Positions 34,980 to 45,266 of a DNA stretch of 64,000 nucleotides are shown in pieces. This stretch comes from Mycobacterium vicinigordonae (GTDB taxonomy: Bacteria; Actinomycetota; Actinomycetes; Mycobacteriales; Mycobacteriaceae): the NCBI RefSeq assembly GCF_013466425.1, contig NZ_CP059165.1, forward strand, positions 2,852,001 through 2,916,000, read 5' to 3'. The translations under genes and the position numbers were made by a program. Below the pieces are notes generated by a model that worked only from the letters and a program-made list of their open reading frames with translations, did no database searches and was not told where the DNA came from. The first letter of the stretch is position 1, and every line of letters starts with the position of its first letter.

Positions 34980-37562
34980 CTACCGGCGCAGCCGGATCTT
35001 CCATCGCACAAAGCAGGCGTAGAACACGGACAACGCGACGAGCATGCCCATATCGAGCAGCCAGATCTTCGATGTGTGCTGCCAGAACCGGTCCTTGGGG
35101 ATCAGCGAACCCGGGACAAGATTCCGCACGTCCACCGTGGCGGCGGCAGCCGCGTACCCCCAGCGTGCTGGCACCACCGTGGAGACCTGCTCCAGCACTA
35201 TCCGGTTGGTCACCGGGACCATGCCGCCGCACAGCACCAGCTGCGCCATGATCGACACCACGAACAAGGGCATGATCTGCTCGTTGGAGCGCACCAGCGC
35301 CGAGATCGCAAGACCCAGAATCGCCGATGCCACGCAGGTCGCCGCAACTGTGAGGAATAACTCGAAGGTGGCCGCCACGTTCCCGTGTCCCAGCACCAGC
35401 CCGCCGCGGGTCGGTCCGCCCTTACCCACGATGACGATGGTGGTGGCGACCGCCGCCTGCAGCACCGCGAACACGCAGAACACCGCGGTTTTAGCCAGCA
35501 GATAAGCCGTCGTCGACAAACCCACCGCCTGCTCGCGCTGGAAAATTGCCCGCTCGCCAACCAGGTCGCGGATGGTCAGCGCGGTGCCCATGAAAGCCGC
35601 CGCCAGCAGCAGCAGGTTGAGGATCTGCGCCGACTCGTCGGGTGTCCCGGCATGCTCGGCGACCGTGCGAAATCCGTTGGAGCCAGGCACGGTCAGGGAC
35701 AACGTGCCCAACACGAACGGCAGCAGGGCAAGAAACACGAAGTAGGCGCGGTCGGAGACCACCAGGCGCACCTGGCGCCGCGCGATCGTCGAGATCTGCC
35801 GCCGCAAACTCGTGTGCACCGGCTTGCCCAACTCGGCGGGCTCGGCATCCTCGGCAGGACGCTTGACCGCCTGACTCTGTGCCAGGAAGCGGCGGTTGGC
35901 CTCGTCTGGATCGGCGCCCACCTGCGTAAAGATCTTGGCCCAGTTGGTGGTGCCCATCGCCGAGCCGATCTGGTCGGGTGGACCGCAGTACGCGGTCTTA
36001 CCGCCTGGCGCCACCAGCAGCAACTGGTCGCAGATGTCCAGGTAAGACAGCATGTGCGTCACCACGATCACCACCCGGCCGGCGTCGGCGAGCGCCCGCA
36101 GCATGGTCATCACCTGGTGGTCCAGGGCGGGGTCCAGACCGGAGGTCGGCTCATCCAGGATCAGCAGCGACGGTCCGGTGAGCAGCTCGAGGGCCACGGA
36201 GGCCCGTTTGCGCTGGCCGCCGGAGAGCTTGTCCACCCGGGTGTCAGCGTGCTTGGTGAGATCGAGCTCTTTGAGTACCTGGTTCACCACGCGGGCACGG
36301 TCGGATTTGCTGGTGTCGGGCGGCAGCCGGAGTTCGGCAGCGTAGCCCAGGGCCTGATTGACGGTGAGCTGACGGTGCACCACGTCGTCCTGCGGGACCA
36401 TCCCGATTCTGCTGCGCAGCGACGCATACTCGCCGTGGATGTCGTGGCCCTCGAACGTCACCGAGCCGGACGTCGGGCGGGCGTAGCCCGCGATGAGCCT
36501 GGCCAAGGTGCTCTTTCCGGCCCCGGACCCGCCGATTACGGCGGTCAGCGTGCCCGGCCGCGCGACCAGTGAGATGCCGTCCAGCAATTGCTTGCCGTTG
36601 TCCACGGTGTAGTCGACGTTGCGCACCTCCAGCCCGCCGGTACGAGTGGCGGTTTCGCTGCGGGGGACCAGCGTGCCGTCGCTGAACACCAGGTCGACGT
36701 TGCCGATGGTGACCACGTCGCCCTCGGCGAGGATCGCCGACCCTACCCGGGTGCCGTTGACGAACGTCCCGTTGACGCTGCGGTCTTGGACCTCGGTGCC
36801 CAGCGGGGTAAGCCGCAGGGTGGCGTGCTGGCGACTTGCCAGCACGTCGGAGACGACGATGTCGTTGTCGTTGGCGCGGCCGATGGAGATGACACCAGTG
36901 GATCTCGCCGGTTCCGAACCCCGCTGCGATCGCGGGGCCAGGATTTTCACCATCCGGGTGGCCAGGCCGGACATGTCCGCCGACTTGGCGTCGATGCGGG
37001 TGACCTCGGCGGCCGGCCGGTCCAGGTTCACGGTGGTGATCTGTTCCTGGGGCGGCGGGGCGGCGCGTGGCCGCGGTGGTGTGGGACGCCCGTTACGGCG
37101 GGCGGGGGGTGGGGCCGGTTGCGGCGGTCGCGGCGCCGGCGCGGCTGGCGGGGGCGGCGGGGTGACCGACCAGGACAGCGTGGGTGGCCCGCTGTCGTGC
37201 ACCGGGCCGGCGCTGGCGAAGCCATTGCGCGGGCGCACGGGGTGGGTGCGTTGCGCCCCGAGCTCGAACGTCAGGCGTGGCCCGGCTGGATTGCCGATAT
37301 TGATGCTCTGGCCGTCGTGCACGTCCACTACCGGCATCCGGTAGCCGTTGACGTAGGTTCCGTTCAGCGAGCCATTGTCGATCGCCAGCCAACGCCCCTG
37401 CTCGAAGCGCAGGATCAGATGTGCCCGGGAAATCCGCGGATCGGGGATGCGCAGGTCGGCGTGTAAGTCGCGGCCGACGACAATCTCGTAGCCCGGGGCG
37501 AAAGAGCGTTGGGAGCCGTCATATCGGATGGTCAGGGCTGGCGGGACGGGTCGGTTCACCAC
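34980..37562 (-). CDS. FHA-domain ABC exporter, Rv1747-like
   Basis: An 860-residue full exporter half of the ABCG type with two phosphothreonine-reading domains. FHA1 is at about 25-95 (VGRDLHADLRI, RISRAHL, NGTYVNG); a proline-rich linker (about 130-172) is followed by ITTVNLDRPAAEVTRI, candidate phospho-acceptor threonines; FHA2 is at about 225-295 (SIGRANDNDIVVSD, SRQHATL, NGTFVNG). The ATPase (about 310-550) has Walker A GGSGAGKST (344-352), LSGGQ (446-450) and LLILDE (466-471); six helices fill about 615-855. In M. tuberculosis Rv1747 is phosphorylated by the neighbouring PknF and exports cell-wall lipid. Here the partner kinase gene is divergent. Start GTG 37562, or GTG 37559. Confidence 0.92.
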   Translation of the reverse strand: MVNRPVPPALTIRYDGSQRSFAPGYEIVVGRDLHADLRIPDPRISRAHLILRFEQGRWLAIDNGSLNGTYVNGYRMPVVDVHDGQSINIGNPAGPRLTFELGAQRTHPVRPRNGFASAGPVHDSGPPTLSWSVTPPPPPAAPAPRPPQPAPPPARRNGRPTPPRPRAAPPPQEQITTVNLDRPAAEVTRIDAKSADMSGLATRMVKILAPRSQRGSEPARSTGVISIGRANDNDIVVSDVLASRQHATLRLTPLGTEVQDRSVNGTFVNGTRVGSAILAEGDVVTIGNVDLVFSDGTLVPRSETATRTGGLEVRNVDYTVDNGKQLLDGISLVARPGTLTAVIGGSGAGKSTLARLIAGYARPTSGSVTFEGHDIHGEYASLRSRIGMVPQDDVVHRQLTVNQALGYAAELRLPPDTSKSDRARVVNQVLKELDLTKHADTRVDKLSGGQRKRASVALELLTGPSLLILDEPTSGLDPALDHQVMTMLRALADAGRVVIVVTHMLSYLDICDQLLLVAPGGKTAYCGPPDQIGSAMGTTNWAKIFTQVGADPDEANRRFLAQSQAVKRPAEDAEPAELGKPVHTSLRRQISTIARRQVRLVVSDRAYFVFLALLPFVLGTLSLTVPGSNGFRTVAEHAGTPDESAQILNLLLLAAAFMGTALTIRDLVGERAIFQREQAVGLSTTAYLLAKTAVFCVFAVLQAAVATTIVIVGKGGPTRGGLVLGHGNVAATFELFLTVAATCVASAILGLAISALVRSNEQIMPLFVVSIMAQLVLCGGMVPVTNRIVLEQVSTVVPARWGYAAAAATVDVRNLVPGSLIPKDRFWQHTSKIWLLDMGMLVALSVFYACFVRWKIRLRR

Positions 37563-37602
37563 ACCAGTATCGGCGCGCTAGCGGGGTTGCTCGATGAGAG
37601 TC

Positions 37603-37655
37603 AGCTGTGCGGTTGCTATGTCTGCGATTGCGCCTCTCATAGCAACTGCACAGCT
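37603..37655. promoter_or_regulatory. Large imperfect inverted repeat in the divergent ABC-exporter/kinase promoter region
   Basis: AGCTGTGCGGTTGCTATG (37603-37620) is repeated in inverse as CATAGCAACTGCACAGCT (37638-37655), 17 of 18 positions pairing, around a 17-base spacer. It lies 41 bases from the ABC exporter start and 66 bases from the kinase start. It could be a dimeric operator or, if transcribed, a very stable 5' UTR hairpin for the kinase mRNA. The factor that binds it is unknown. Confidence 0.75.
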
Positions 37656-37720
37656 CGGATCGGGCCCTGCGGCACCTTATCTCGGGCATCATTCGAAGGG
37701 GGAAGGAGGGACCAAACGGC

Positions 37721-39730
37721 ATGGAAGATCGGTCTGGGGGCACGCGGCGCCTCAACGCCGGACGGCGAATTCTGGGCAACTCGCGTCAGGCATTACGCGC
37801 GGGTGTCCAGTCGCTGCCGGCCACCACCGTCAAGCTGCTGCGCCGCGTTCCGCCCCCCGTCCCGGCACCGAACCCGCCTCCCGCCGAGCACCTCACACCC
37901 GCTTCGCGGACGGCGATGGACCGCGGCGCGCAATTCGCCGGCTACACCATTCTGCGGCAGCTGGGCGCCGGCGGGATGGCCGAGGTCTACCTGGCGCTGC
38001 ACCCCCGGCTGCCGCGTCGTGACGTGATCAAGGTGCTGGCCGAGGCGATCACCGCGGACAGCGAGTTCCGCGAAAGGTTCAACAGGGAAGCCGATCTGGC
38101 CGCCACATTGTGGCATCCGCATGTCGTCGGTGTACACGACCGCGGCGAGTTCAACGGGCAGCTCTGGATTTCGATGGACTACGTCGAAGGCACCGATGCC
38201 GCCCGACTGGTGCGAGAGTCCCACCCGGATGGCCTTGGAGCCCAAGACGTATGCGCCATCCTCACTGCCGTCGCGGGAGCACTCGACTACGCTCACGACC
38301 GCGGGCTGTTGCACCGCGACGTCAAACCCGCCAACATTTTGCTCACCCATCCCGAAGGCGATGAGCGTCGAATCCTGCTGGCGGACTTCGGCGTTGCCCG
38401 CCACCTCGCCGATATCAGCGGAATCACCCAGACCAACGTCGCGGTGGGCACAGTCGCGTACGCCGCTCCCGAGCAGTTGGCAGGCACCAACATCGACCGT
38501 CGGGCAGACCAATATGCATTGGCCGCCACGGCTTTTCACCTGCTCACCGGCACCCCGCCGTTCCGCAATCCCAACCCGGTCGCGGTGATCAGCCAGCACT
38601 TGCACGATGATCCACCCCGGATCAGCGACTACCGGCCCGACTTGGCTTGTCTAGACGACATATTCGACAAGGCGCTGGCCAAAGCACCGGAGGACCGGTT
38701 CGATCGGTGTCGGTCTTTCGCCGCAGCGGTGTCAACTGCGGTGGGCGACCCGGCTCCCGACGGCGCAGCCGGCGGCGACGACGCGCCCAAGCGTACCCAC
38801 CGAATCTCGCCGCGCATCCGGATGACGGCCGCGCTGGTGTGCGCGGTGCTGATCGCCATCGCGGCCACCTGGTCGGCGCTGTACAGCTTCCAGCCCGACC
38901 TGATCGATCCCACGTTGGCGGCTCGGCCCGCCGCCCAAGCGCCCGCGCCCGTTGCCCCGGTGGCGGCGCCCTCCGGCAAAATCCTGGACGGCACCTACCG
39001 GCTGGATTTCGATCGCTCCAAGCGCACCACCAACGGCACGCCGATGCGCCACAACGGACTCACCACCACCTGGTGGGCCTTCCATTCCGTCTGCACTCCC
39101 AACGGGTGTGCGGCAACCGGCGTCCAGCTCGACCAGGCCACCCACCAGGTGGCGGACACCACCGACGGCGGCTCGAGCGACACGCTGCGGTTCGTCGCCG
39201 GCTACTGGCAGGGCGCCCCGGAGCAACAGCAGGTTCCCTGTCATGAGCCGAACGCACCGGCGCCGGCCACCCAGCAGGAGACCGTCGCGTTTTCTCTGGC
39301 ACCACAGGCCGACGGGACGTTGCGCGGTGTGCAAACCGAGAGCGTCGGCAGCAACGAGTGCGGCGCGCAGGGGGCGGTGACTCGGGTGCCGGTGGTGGCC
39401 ACCCGCGTGGGGGACGTGCCGCCGGAACTGACGCTGAGCGACCCCGCGCAGGCGGTCAGCGCGGCCCTCGCGCCGGCGTCCCGGCCGACGCCGCCCGTGC
39501 TCGGTGGCGCGTGCACTGACGCGGACAAGCTGGCCTACGACCAGACCAGCAACGAACAGGTTGTCTGCGAAGGCAACACCTGGGACAAGGCGCCGATCAC
39601 CACCGGAGTGCACTCCGCGGGCAGCACCTGCGATAGGCCGGACATCCCAGTGTTCGCGATGTCGGCCTCCAACGACGGTTACCTGATCGAGTGCGATCCG
39701 GTGAGCCGGATGTGGACGCGGCATCGCTGA
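37721..39730 (+). CDS. PknF-like transmembrane Ser/Thr protein kinase
   Basis: A 669-residue receptor kinase. The kinase domain (about 74-340) has [11 protein letters not shown]104 in [13 protein letters not shown] with D200, DFG at 222-224, T236 and T238 in the activation loop, and APE at 249-251. One helix follows (about 368-388). The external part (about 395-669) has repeated beta elements and eight cysteines (CTPNGC, VPC, NEC, GACTD, VVC, STC, IEC), suggesting disulphides. AGGAGGGACC before ATG 37721 supports this start, giving a 65-residue N-terminal extension (proline-rich, [11 protein letters not shown]) ahead of the usual PknF-type start at 37916. It is divergent from the FHA-ABC exporter, its likely substrate, by analogy with PknF-Rv1747. 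Confidence 0.9.
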   Translation: MEDRSGGTRRLNAGRRILGNSRQALRAGVQSLPATTVKLLRRVPPPVPAPNPPPAEHLTPASRTAMDRGAQFAGYTILRQLGAGGMAEVYLALHPRLPRRDVIKVLAEAITADSEFRERFNREADLAATLWHPHVVGVHDRGEFNGQLWISMDYVEGTDAARLVRESHPDGLGAQDVCAILTAVAGALDYAHDRGLLHRDVKPANILLTHPEGDERRILLADFGVARHLADISGITQTNVAVGTVAYAAPEQLAGTNIDRRADQYALAATAFHLLTGTPPFRNPNPVAVISQHLHDDPPRISDYRPDLACLDDIFDKALAKAPEDRFDRCRSFAAAVSTAVGDPAPDGAAGGDDAPKRTHRISPRIRMTAALVCAVLIAIAATWSALYSFQPDLIDPTLAARPAAQAPAPVAPVAAPSGKILDGTYRLDFDRSKRTTNGTPMRHNGLTTTWWAFHSVCTPNGCAATGVQLDQATHQVADTTDGGSSDTLRFVAGYWQGAPEQQQVPCHEPNAPAPATQQETVAFSLAPQADGTLRGVQTESVGSNECGAQGAVTRVPVVATRVGDVPPELTLSDPAQAVSAALAPASRPTPPVLGGACTDADKLAYDQTSNEQVVCEGNTWDKAPITTGVHSAGSTCDRPDIPVFAMSASNDGYLIECDPVSRMWTRHR

Positions 39731-39761
39731 CGCTTTCTCGCGTCAAACCTCGGTTCTCGCG

Positions 39762-42700
39762 TCAAACTCCGGCCGGGACTCGCCTGGTCTCGGTGCGCAT
39801 CTCGTGGCGCAGCGCCGTGAACTCCGAAATGGTTCTGGTGGCCACCGATGCGACCGGGCGGTTGTTGCGGCCGGTGGCCTCGGTCTTGGACACCATCACC
39901 ACGCTGTCAATGTAGGGCTGGATGGTGGTGGCGTTCTGCACCGTCGCGACGATCACCAGCTGGAAACCGAACTTGCGGAATGCCTGCAATGCCTGCTGAG
40001 CGAATTGCGGGTCGGACTTGGAGAACGCCTCGTCGAGCATCAGCTGGGCGAAAACCGGTCTGTTGTCGGTGCTTTCGGGACTGGCCAGGTTGAAGCTCAG
40101 CGCGCCGGCCAGGCAGAACGCCATCAGTTTTTCTTGCTCCCCGCCCGAGTTGTCGCCGGCGTTGCTGTGCGTGCGGATGAGTTCGTCGGTGCTGACGTCC
40201 CATTCGGCGCAGTCGAATGTGAACCGGTTCCGGACATCCAGTGCGTCGCGGGTCCATGCCCTGTCCTCGGGTGCGTTGGAGGCCAGCCGATTACGCAGCC
40301 GCAGAATGTCGGCGTACTGGTCGAGGATGGCCTGCTTGTCGCCGAGTCCGACCTCGGCGATGCGTCGCGATATGGCGCGCACGATTTCGGTGAGTTCATC
40401 GACGGCTTGCAGCTGTCGCGGCGTCGCCCGCAAAGTCAACCGGGTGCCGCGGTTGAACTCCACCGCGCCCAGACCGGTGTTTACCCGGTCGATCTGCTCG
40501 CTGATGCGCCGCGTCTCCTGCTGCGCGACCCGGTGCAGCGTCAGGATCGCATCTGGTGCCTGCTCGGTAACAAGTCGCAGCATCCGTTCGTAGGCTTCGG
40601 GCAGTTCGCGCTCGTCGATGTGCTGGCACAGCGCGACGTAGTCGAACACCCGCTCGTCGAAGTTCTCACTGTCATTCGGAATCGCGTCGGGGAACGAGGT
40701 GTCGAACGTGTTGAGGATGCGGGCCAATTCGTCGTAGGAGCGGCGCCGGCTCTCGCGCAGTTGTTCACGGTCCTTCTTGATTGCCGCGAACAAGGCTTCC
40801 CGGTGCGGCTCGGGGTCGAGCAATTCCAATACGACCGGAATCGACGCTGCGTAGCGGTGCAGCAATTCGGTCAGCGGTTCGGAGACGAACGGCGGCGCCA
40901 GCCGATCCTGCAGATCGAGCAGCCGGGTGCGCCGCTCATCCAGGCTGTCGCGCCGCGTCTGGATGGCACCGCGCCGCGTCATCAATTTCTGTATCTGCGA
41001 CCAACATTCGTCGGCGCGGGCATTGAGGGCGTCGAGATCGGGGTGATCAGACAGCAGCAACTCGTATTGTTCGCGGAGGCGCTCGGCGTGCCCGTCGGCG
41101 GTGTCGGTGTCGATGTGGCTCCACTGCGGGAACTGCTCACAGATCGCCTTGCAGGCCACCGCGCGGTCCCGCCACCGCTGGCGTTGGGCGGCGATCGCGT
41201 CGGCGGTGTGGCGGGCCTGCCGGTAGACTTCCTCGGCAGCTGCGAGCTCCAGCGTCAGCGCATTGATCTTGGCCGAAACATCGCCCTGGTAAAGGTATTC
41301 GGACGGTTTGATCGGCCGCCGGTCGTCCTTGATCGCCAGCCGGTCGGAGTCCTTGTACAGGCCGGTATCGGTGACTGCGCGGCGGTAGCGGGCGAAAACG
41401 TCTGGGGTGTCCACGCAGACGTGGTCGCCGGCGGCGGCGATTACGTCGACGGCCTCTGCCGCGCAGGGGTGGTGGGGGTCGACGGTAAATAGCTTGCCCG
41501 CTAACGTCTTCGGATCCAGATCGGCCGGCGCGGCGCCTTGCAGCTTCGTTCGGACATGATGCAGTTGCAGTCGGCCACGCAGGTCGGTCTCGTTGACGAA
41601 CCGCAGCACCGCTGCCCAATGCTGGTCGGGCACCAGCAGTCGAAGTCCGGTGCCGCGCAGCACCTTCTCGACCGCGAGTCGCCACCGAGTTTGCTCGGGC
41701 TGCAGGTCCAGCAGCTCGGCGATGTAGGGCAGGTCATTCGGGTCGGCTGCCACTGCGGCGCAAATCTGGTCGCGCATCGCCAGCGCGAACTCCGGTAGCG
41801 CGGAGACGACGTGTTCCACACGGCGCAGTTCCTTGGCGGCTTCGTCGCGGGCGATGCGAGCGGATTTCTGGGCGTATTCGGCGTCGGTGGACGCCTCCCG
41901 GTTCCGTTCCACCTTCGCCAGCATCTCGGTGGCCTCGGCCAGCAGCTCCTCGCGGAGGTTCCAGAATTCGTCGGCGGTTTCGGGGATTTCGACGTCTTGT
42001 GCGGTCAGCAGGTCTTCGTAGGCGGCGCGCCGGCGGGTAACCTGCTCGGCTTCGGTTTCAGCGGCGGTGACCTGCGACTGTAGTGGGGCGACGTTTGCGC
42101 TGGACCCACTGATCTGGGCGTTGAGCGAATCCGCTTCAGCTTTGGCCAGATTCAGCGACCGGGTGACATCCTCGTACTCGTTCTCCAACTGATCGATGGT
42201 GCTGTCCAGAGTGGCGATCTGCGCCGGGCACTGCGCGAGCCGGACGTGGTCAGTGAAGGCGCGCACCATCGGTGCATCGACAAGGTCGATGATCCCCAGA
42301 TCCGAGGACTCTGAGGCGTAGCGCTGCTGGACCTGCTCGATGTCGCCCAGGATGCGCCGCTTGCGCTGGGCGACCGCGAGTAGCTCCCTGGCCTCCACCA
42401 GTGGATCGATCTGCTTGAGTGCCTCGGGAAGCCGGGCCAGGCTGTCGGGTTCGTCGAGCATGAAATCGCGGACAAATTGTTCAAGTCCACCGACGCTTTT
42501 GAGCGATTTCGCCTTGCCGAGCAGCTGCTGCGCCGCATCGGAGGCGCGAATGCCGATGGTGGCGTACAGCTGCGCTAGATACTGCGACTCGACTTTGGTG
42601 GAGAACCGCCAGGCCTGCTTGAACACGCCGGCGTCGAAGCGGCTGGCTGCCCAGCGGTTGCAGATGTCCTCGATGTCGAGGTCACCGTCGCCCAGCACGA

Positions 42701-43124
42701 ATCGACTCGACGAGTCGTTGCGTGAGTCGCCGGTGAGCCACTTGAGCACCAGGCCGGTGACGGTGCGGCCAGAGTCGCCGGTGTAGGTGACCGCGACCGC
42801 CGACCATGCGGTTCCGTCGCCCCGCAGGTACATCACCCGGCTGGTGCCGCCGTCGCTGCGTTGCCCCCAGGCGCCGCGCACGTACTTGTCGACGGTTCGT
42901 CTTCCTGCGCTTGACCCGGCTGCGGTGTGGTCTCCCGAGGCGTTGAAGTTGCGGCGGTTGAATGGCAGGAAGGCGAGCGAAATCGCGTCCAGCAGTGAGG
43001 ATTTCCCGCTTCCCGATGCTCCAGCAATCAGCGCACCACCACTGCTGAACGGGATGGTGTGATAACCGTCGAAGACGCCCCAATTGATGACCTGCAACCG
43101 GGACAGGTGAAACTGCTCAGTCAC
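39762..43124 (-). CDS. jetC: SMC-like ATPase of a Wadjet/Mks complex (JetC/MksB)
   Basis: A 1120-residue MukB/SbcC-type protein. The N-terminal Walker A is [16 protein letters not shown] (P-loop at about 35-42); the C-terminus has the signature [18 protein letters not shown] and Walker [15 protein letters not shown], with [20 protein letters not shown] after. Between them are long coiled-coil stretches (for example about 305-420 and 640-760) around a hinge-like region. JetC is the DNA-loop-extruding motor of Wadjet, which finds small circular DNA, or the MksB core of an alternative condensin. It overlaps jetB by 8 bases. No jetD follows: the next gene downstream is the convergent kinase ending at 39730, 31 bases away. 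Confidence 0.88.
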   Translation of the reverse strand: MTEQFHLSRLQVINWGVFDGYHTIPFSSGGALIAGASGSGKSSLLDAISLAFLPFNRRNFNASGDHTAAGSSAGRRTVDKYVRGAWGQRSDGGTSRVMYLRGDGTAWSAVAVTYTGDSGRTVTGLVLKWLTGDSRNDSSSRFVLGDGDLDIEDICNRWAASRFDAGVFKQAWRFSTKVESQYLAQLYATIGIRASDAAQQLLGKAKSLKSVGGLEQFVRDFMLDEPDSLARLPEALKQIDPLVEARELLAVAQRKRRILGDIEQVQQRYASESSDLGIIDLVDAPMVRAFTDHVRLAQCPAQIATLDSTIDQLENEYEDVTRSLNLAKAEADSLNAQISGSSANVAPLQSQVTAAETEAEQVTRRRAAYEDLLTAQDVEIPETADEFWNLREELLAEATEMLAKVERNREASTDAEYAQKSARIARDEAAKELRRVEHVVSALPEFALAMRDQICAAVAADPNDLPYIAELLDLQPEQTRWRLAVEKVLRGTGLRLLVPDQHWAAVLRFVNETDLRGRLQLHHVRTKLQGAAPADLDPKTLAGKLFTVDPHHPCAAEAVDVIAAAGDHVCVDTPDVFARYRRAVTDTGLYKDSDRLAIKDDRRPIKPSEYLYQGDVSAKINALTLELAAAEEVYRQARHTADAIAAQRQRWRDRAVACKAICEQFPQWSHIDTDTADGHAERLREQYELLLSDHPDLDALNARADECWSQIQKLMTRRGAIQTRRDSLDERRTRLLDLQDRLAPPFVSEPLTELLHRYAASIPVVLELLDPEPHREALFAAIKKDREQLRESRRRSYDELARILNTFDTSFPDAIPNDSENFDERVFDYVALCQHIDERELPEAYERMLRLVTEQAPDAILTLHRVAQQETRRISEQIDRVNTGLGAVEFNRGTRLTLRATPRQLQAVDELTEIVRAISRRIAEVGLGDKQAILDQYADILRLRNRLASNAPEDRAWTRDALDVRNRFTFDCAEWDVSTDELIRTHSNAGDNSGGEQEKLMAFCLAGALSFNLASPESTDNRPVFAQLMLDEAFSKSDPQFAQQALQAFRKFGFQLVIVATVQNATTIQPYIDSVVMVSKTEATGRNNRPVASVATRTISEFTALRHEMRTETRRVPAGV

Positions 43125-43815
43125 CGTCTTCCTCCCGTTGTTCGCCGCGGTCGAGGTCGGCCGCGCCGCCCCTGAGCAGCTGTTCGAACTGCTGCTGTAA
43201 CTCGGTGATGACGGAGGCGGTCATGATGGCGGTGATGACGGGGCTGATCGTGTAACTGTCGTCGTCGTCGCGGCTTCGGCGCAGGATCTCCAGACCGGCC
43301 AATCGGGCGATGGCGCCGTCAATCCGGGCGCTGAACGTGACCGCATCGCGGTCGGTGTCGTTGAGCACTCCAGCGAACAAGCCGTGCATCTCGTCGCGGC
43401 TGATTAGGACGGCTTGCCCGCCGGCCGCGCGCATTATCTGGGCCAAATGCAGCGCCAGGATCGAGTCGTAGGTGCCCAGTGGTTCGCGGCGCAACAGCTT
43501 GATGCCCCGGGCGGATTCGTAGCGGGCCTGTTCGATGAACGCGATGTCAGTGCCGTCGATGATGCGCAGTTGGAGGTCGAGTTCGGACAGCCGGACCGAC
43601 AGCTGGGCGCGATACTCGACGACCCAGCTGTAGATGTCGGCGTCGGCTTCCGCGCTGATGTAGCGGCGGGTCAGCAGGTGCTGCAGCGCCCAACATGCCC
43701 GGTCCGGGAGCTCGGAGATGTCGCCCTCGAACCGCGGCCTGCGCCCGACCGGCGGAGCTGCCGCCTGGTCGACCTGCGGCAGCGACGAGAAGTCGATATC
43801 GGAGTCAGCGCTCAC
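43117..43815 (-). CDS. jetB: DUF4194 subunit of a Wadjet/Mks complex (JetB/MksE)
   Basis: A 232-residue protein with the winged-helix layout of MksE/MukE-like DUF4194 subunits: [49 protein letters not shown] and the charged C-terminus GEQREEDGD. It would bridge the kleisin JetA and the SMC heads of JetC. The start overlaps the jetA stop (ATGA, 43812-43815) and the end overlaps the jetC start by 8 bases, so the three subunits are translationally coupled, as expected for a stoichiometric complex. Confidence 0.83.
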   Translation of the reverse strand: MSADSDIDFSSLPQVDQAAAPPVGRRPRFEGDISELPDRACWALQHLLTRRYISAEADADIYSWVVEYRAQLSVRLSELDLQLRIIDGTDIAFIEQARYESARGIKLLRREPLGTYDSILALHLAQIMRAAGGQAVLISRDEMHGLFAGVLNDTDRDAVTFSARIDGAIARLAGLEILRRSRDDDDSYTISPVITAIMTASVITELQQQFEQLLRGGAADLDRGEQREEDGD

Positions 43816-45266
43816 GTGCGGGCTCCCGCGAGAGTGGTGATGGGTTCTGTGAAAGTCAAACGGGGAAGCGCGATTTCACGGTCAGGGCCGTCCAGGGAGC
43901 GAAACCGGACGGTGGTCGAACCGACCACGCCGTCCTGCGGTTGTTTTAGCGCCCAGGACCACAACACGATGACGTGACCGAGGTATGCGGTGTCGAGCAT
44001 TGCGACCGCGTCCGGAAGGCTGACCGGGCCCTTGCGCAGAGTGTCGTTAAGGGCGTCAGCCATGGCGGGGGCGTCGACCTGCGTGGTGAGGGCGGCGAAG
44101 CTGCTCAGATCGACCTCTCCGTCGGCAGGCTGGGCGGGTTTCGGTGTGGACAGGTCACCGATCTTGAAGCTGAGCGCGCCGACGGAACTGATGTTGTGGC
44201 GGGCCAGCGGGACGTCGATGTCAAGGCGGGAATCGGTTAGCGAGTTCTTGAGGAGCGCGCGTGCCGCCCCGATGGCCTGATTGAGCTGGCGGGCCACGCC
44301 GCGTCGTTGTTCCATGGTGCCGAATGCGGTGAACCGTTTGACGCGCTGTGCGCAACGCTGCTGAATGCGTTCGACCTCGTCGATCTGGTGGCCGACAAGT
44401 TCGAAGAAGCCGGCCATGATCTTGCGCAGATCCGGGTCGAGGGCGGGCAGTGCGTCGGCAACGGCGGCGACGTCGGCCTCGAATTCGGCGCGTTGGTCGG
44501 GGTCGTTGACCATGCGTAGGAAGGCGCGGTGCGAGTCACGGCCTTGGGAGTCCCACGCGGTCTGGTAATCGGAGTACATCTGGCGCTGGCGGTCGCGGTA
44601 TTCGAGGTTGCTGCCAATCGGTTCGTCGAGGGCGGCGGTCGCCTGCTCGATCATGCTGCCGTACTGGCCGATGTCGGTGATCAGGCGTTCCATCTGCAAA
44701 GCGATCGCACGGGCCTCGTCGTAACAGTCGGTGACGTCGGGTGGGGGTCGTTGGCCGGCGTCGAGCTGGTCGAGCTGCTGGTGCAGGGCGTCGATCTCGG
44801 CCTCGATCTGCTTGCGGATACGGGCGGGATCTGCGTCCACCCGCAGCGCGACCTGCTTGAGCCGGGCGGCTATGCCGGTAATCGAGCCCCCGGTGGCGAT
44901 GGTGTCCTGACGCCGCATGCCGCGCAGGAAATCCAGCGCGCGGCGGGTGTCCTGGGTGAGATAGCAGAGGTTCTGCTCGTGGCCGGTGCGGCCGTCTACG
45001 ACGCGGTGCAACCAGCCCTGGCTGGCCCAGGATTTGATCAGCGCTAGCCCGGACTGGACCTCGCCGATCTCGGCGAGATCGCGTTCGAGCCGCACCACCA
45101 GTTCGGTCTCGGGGACGGCGATGTCGCTGAGGTGCCGTTCCATCAGCGTCGCGTAGAGCCCCAGGTTGAGGGTGGCCAGGAGCCGGACTGCCCGTGATCC
45201 CTGCAGGTCGCAGTTGAGCGCCAGGAGGTCTGTCACCGGCAGGCCCGCTTTGTCGTCCACCGCCAT
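43812..45266 (-). CDS. jetA: DUF3375 kleisin subunit of a Wadjet/Mks complex (JetA/MksF)
   Basis: About 484 residues. LLALNCDLQGSRAVRLLATLNLGLYATLMERHL near the start and the winged-helix region GWLHRVVDGRTGHEQNLCYLTQ are typical of DUF3375, and the long central helices (about 130-330) with LTDSRLDIDVPLARHN and GPVSLPDAVAMLDTAYLGHVIVLWSW near the end complete it. JetA is the kleisin that closes the JetC ring. ATG 45266 (MAVDDKAGL) and ATG 45317 (17 residues longer) are both possible. First gene of the jetABC operon, divergent from uvrB. Confidence 0.83.
   Translation of the reverse strand: MAVDDKAGLPVTDLLALNCDLQGSRAVRLLATLNLGLYATLMERHLSDIAVPETELVVRLERDLAEIGEVQSGLALIKSWASQGWLHRVVDGRTGHEQNLCYLTQDTRRALDFLRGMRRQDTIATGGSITGIAARLKQVALRVDADPARIRKQIEAEIDALHQQLDQLDAGQRPPPDVTDCYDEARAIALQMERLITDIGQYGSMIEQATAALDEPIGSNLEYRDRQRQMYSDYQTAWDSQGRDSHRAFLRMVNDPDQRAEFEADVAAVADALPALDPDLRKIMAGFFELVGHQIDEVERIQQRCAQRVKRFTAFGTMEQRRGVARQLNQAIGAARALLKNSLTDSRLDIDVPLARHNISSVGALSFKIGDLSTPKPAQPADGEVDLSSFAALTTQVDAPAMADALNDTLRKGPVSLPDAVAMLDTAYLGHVIVLWSWALKQPQDGVVGSTTVRFRSLDGPDREIALPRLTFTEPITTLAGART

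Noticed and set aside
35385..36572. 395-residue plus-strand open frame opposite the FHA-ABC exporter
   Set aside because: Histidine- and glutamine-rich composition of an antisense GC-rich frame; the minus strand shows clear FHA and ABC motifs.
39804..41492. 562-residue plus-strand open frame opposite jetC
   Set aside because: Antisense shadow; jetC has intact Walker A, signature and Walker B motifs in the other strand.
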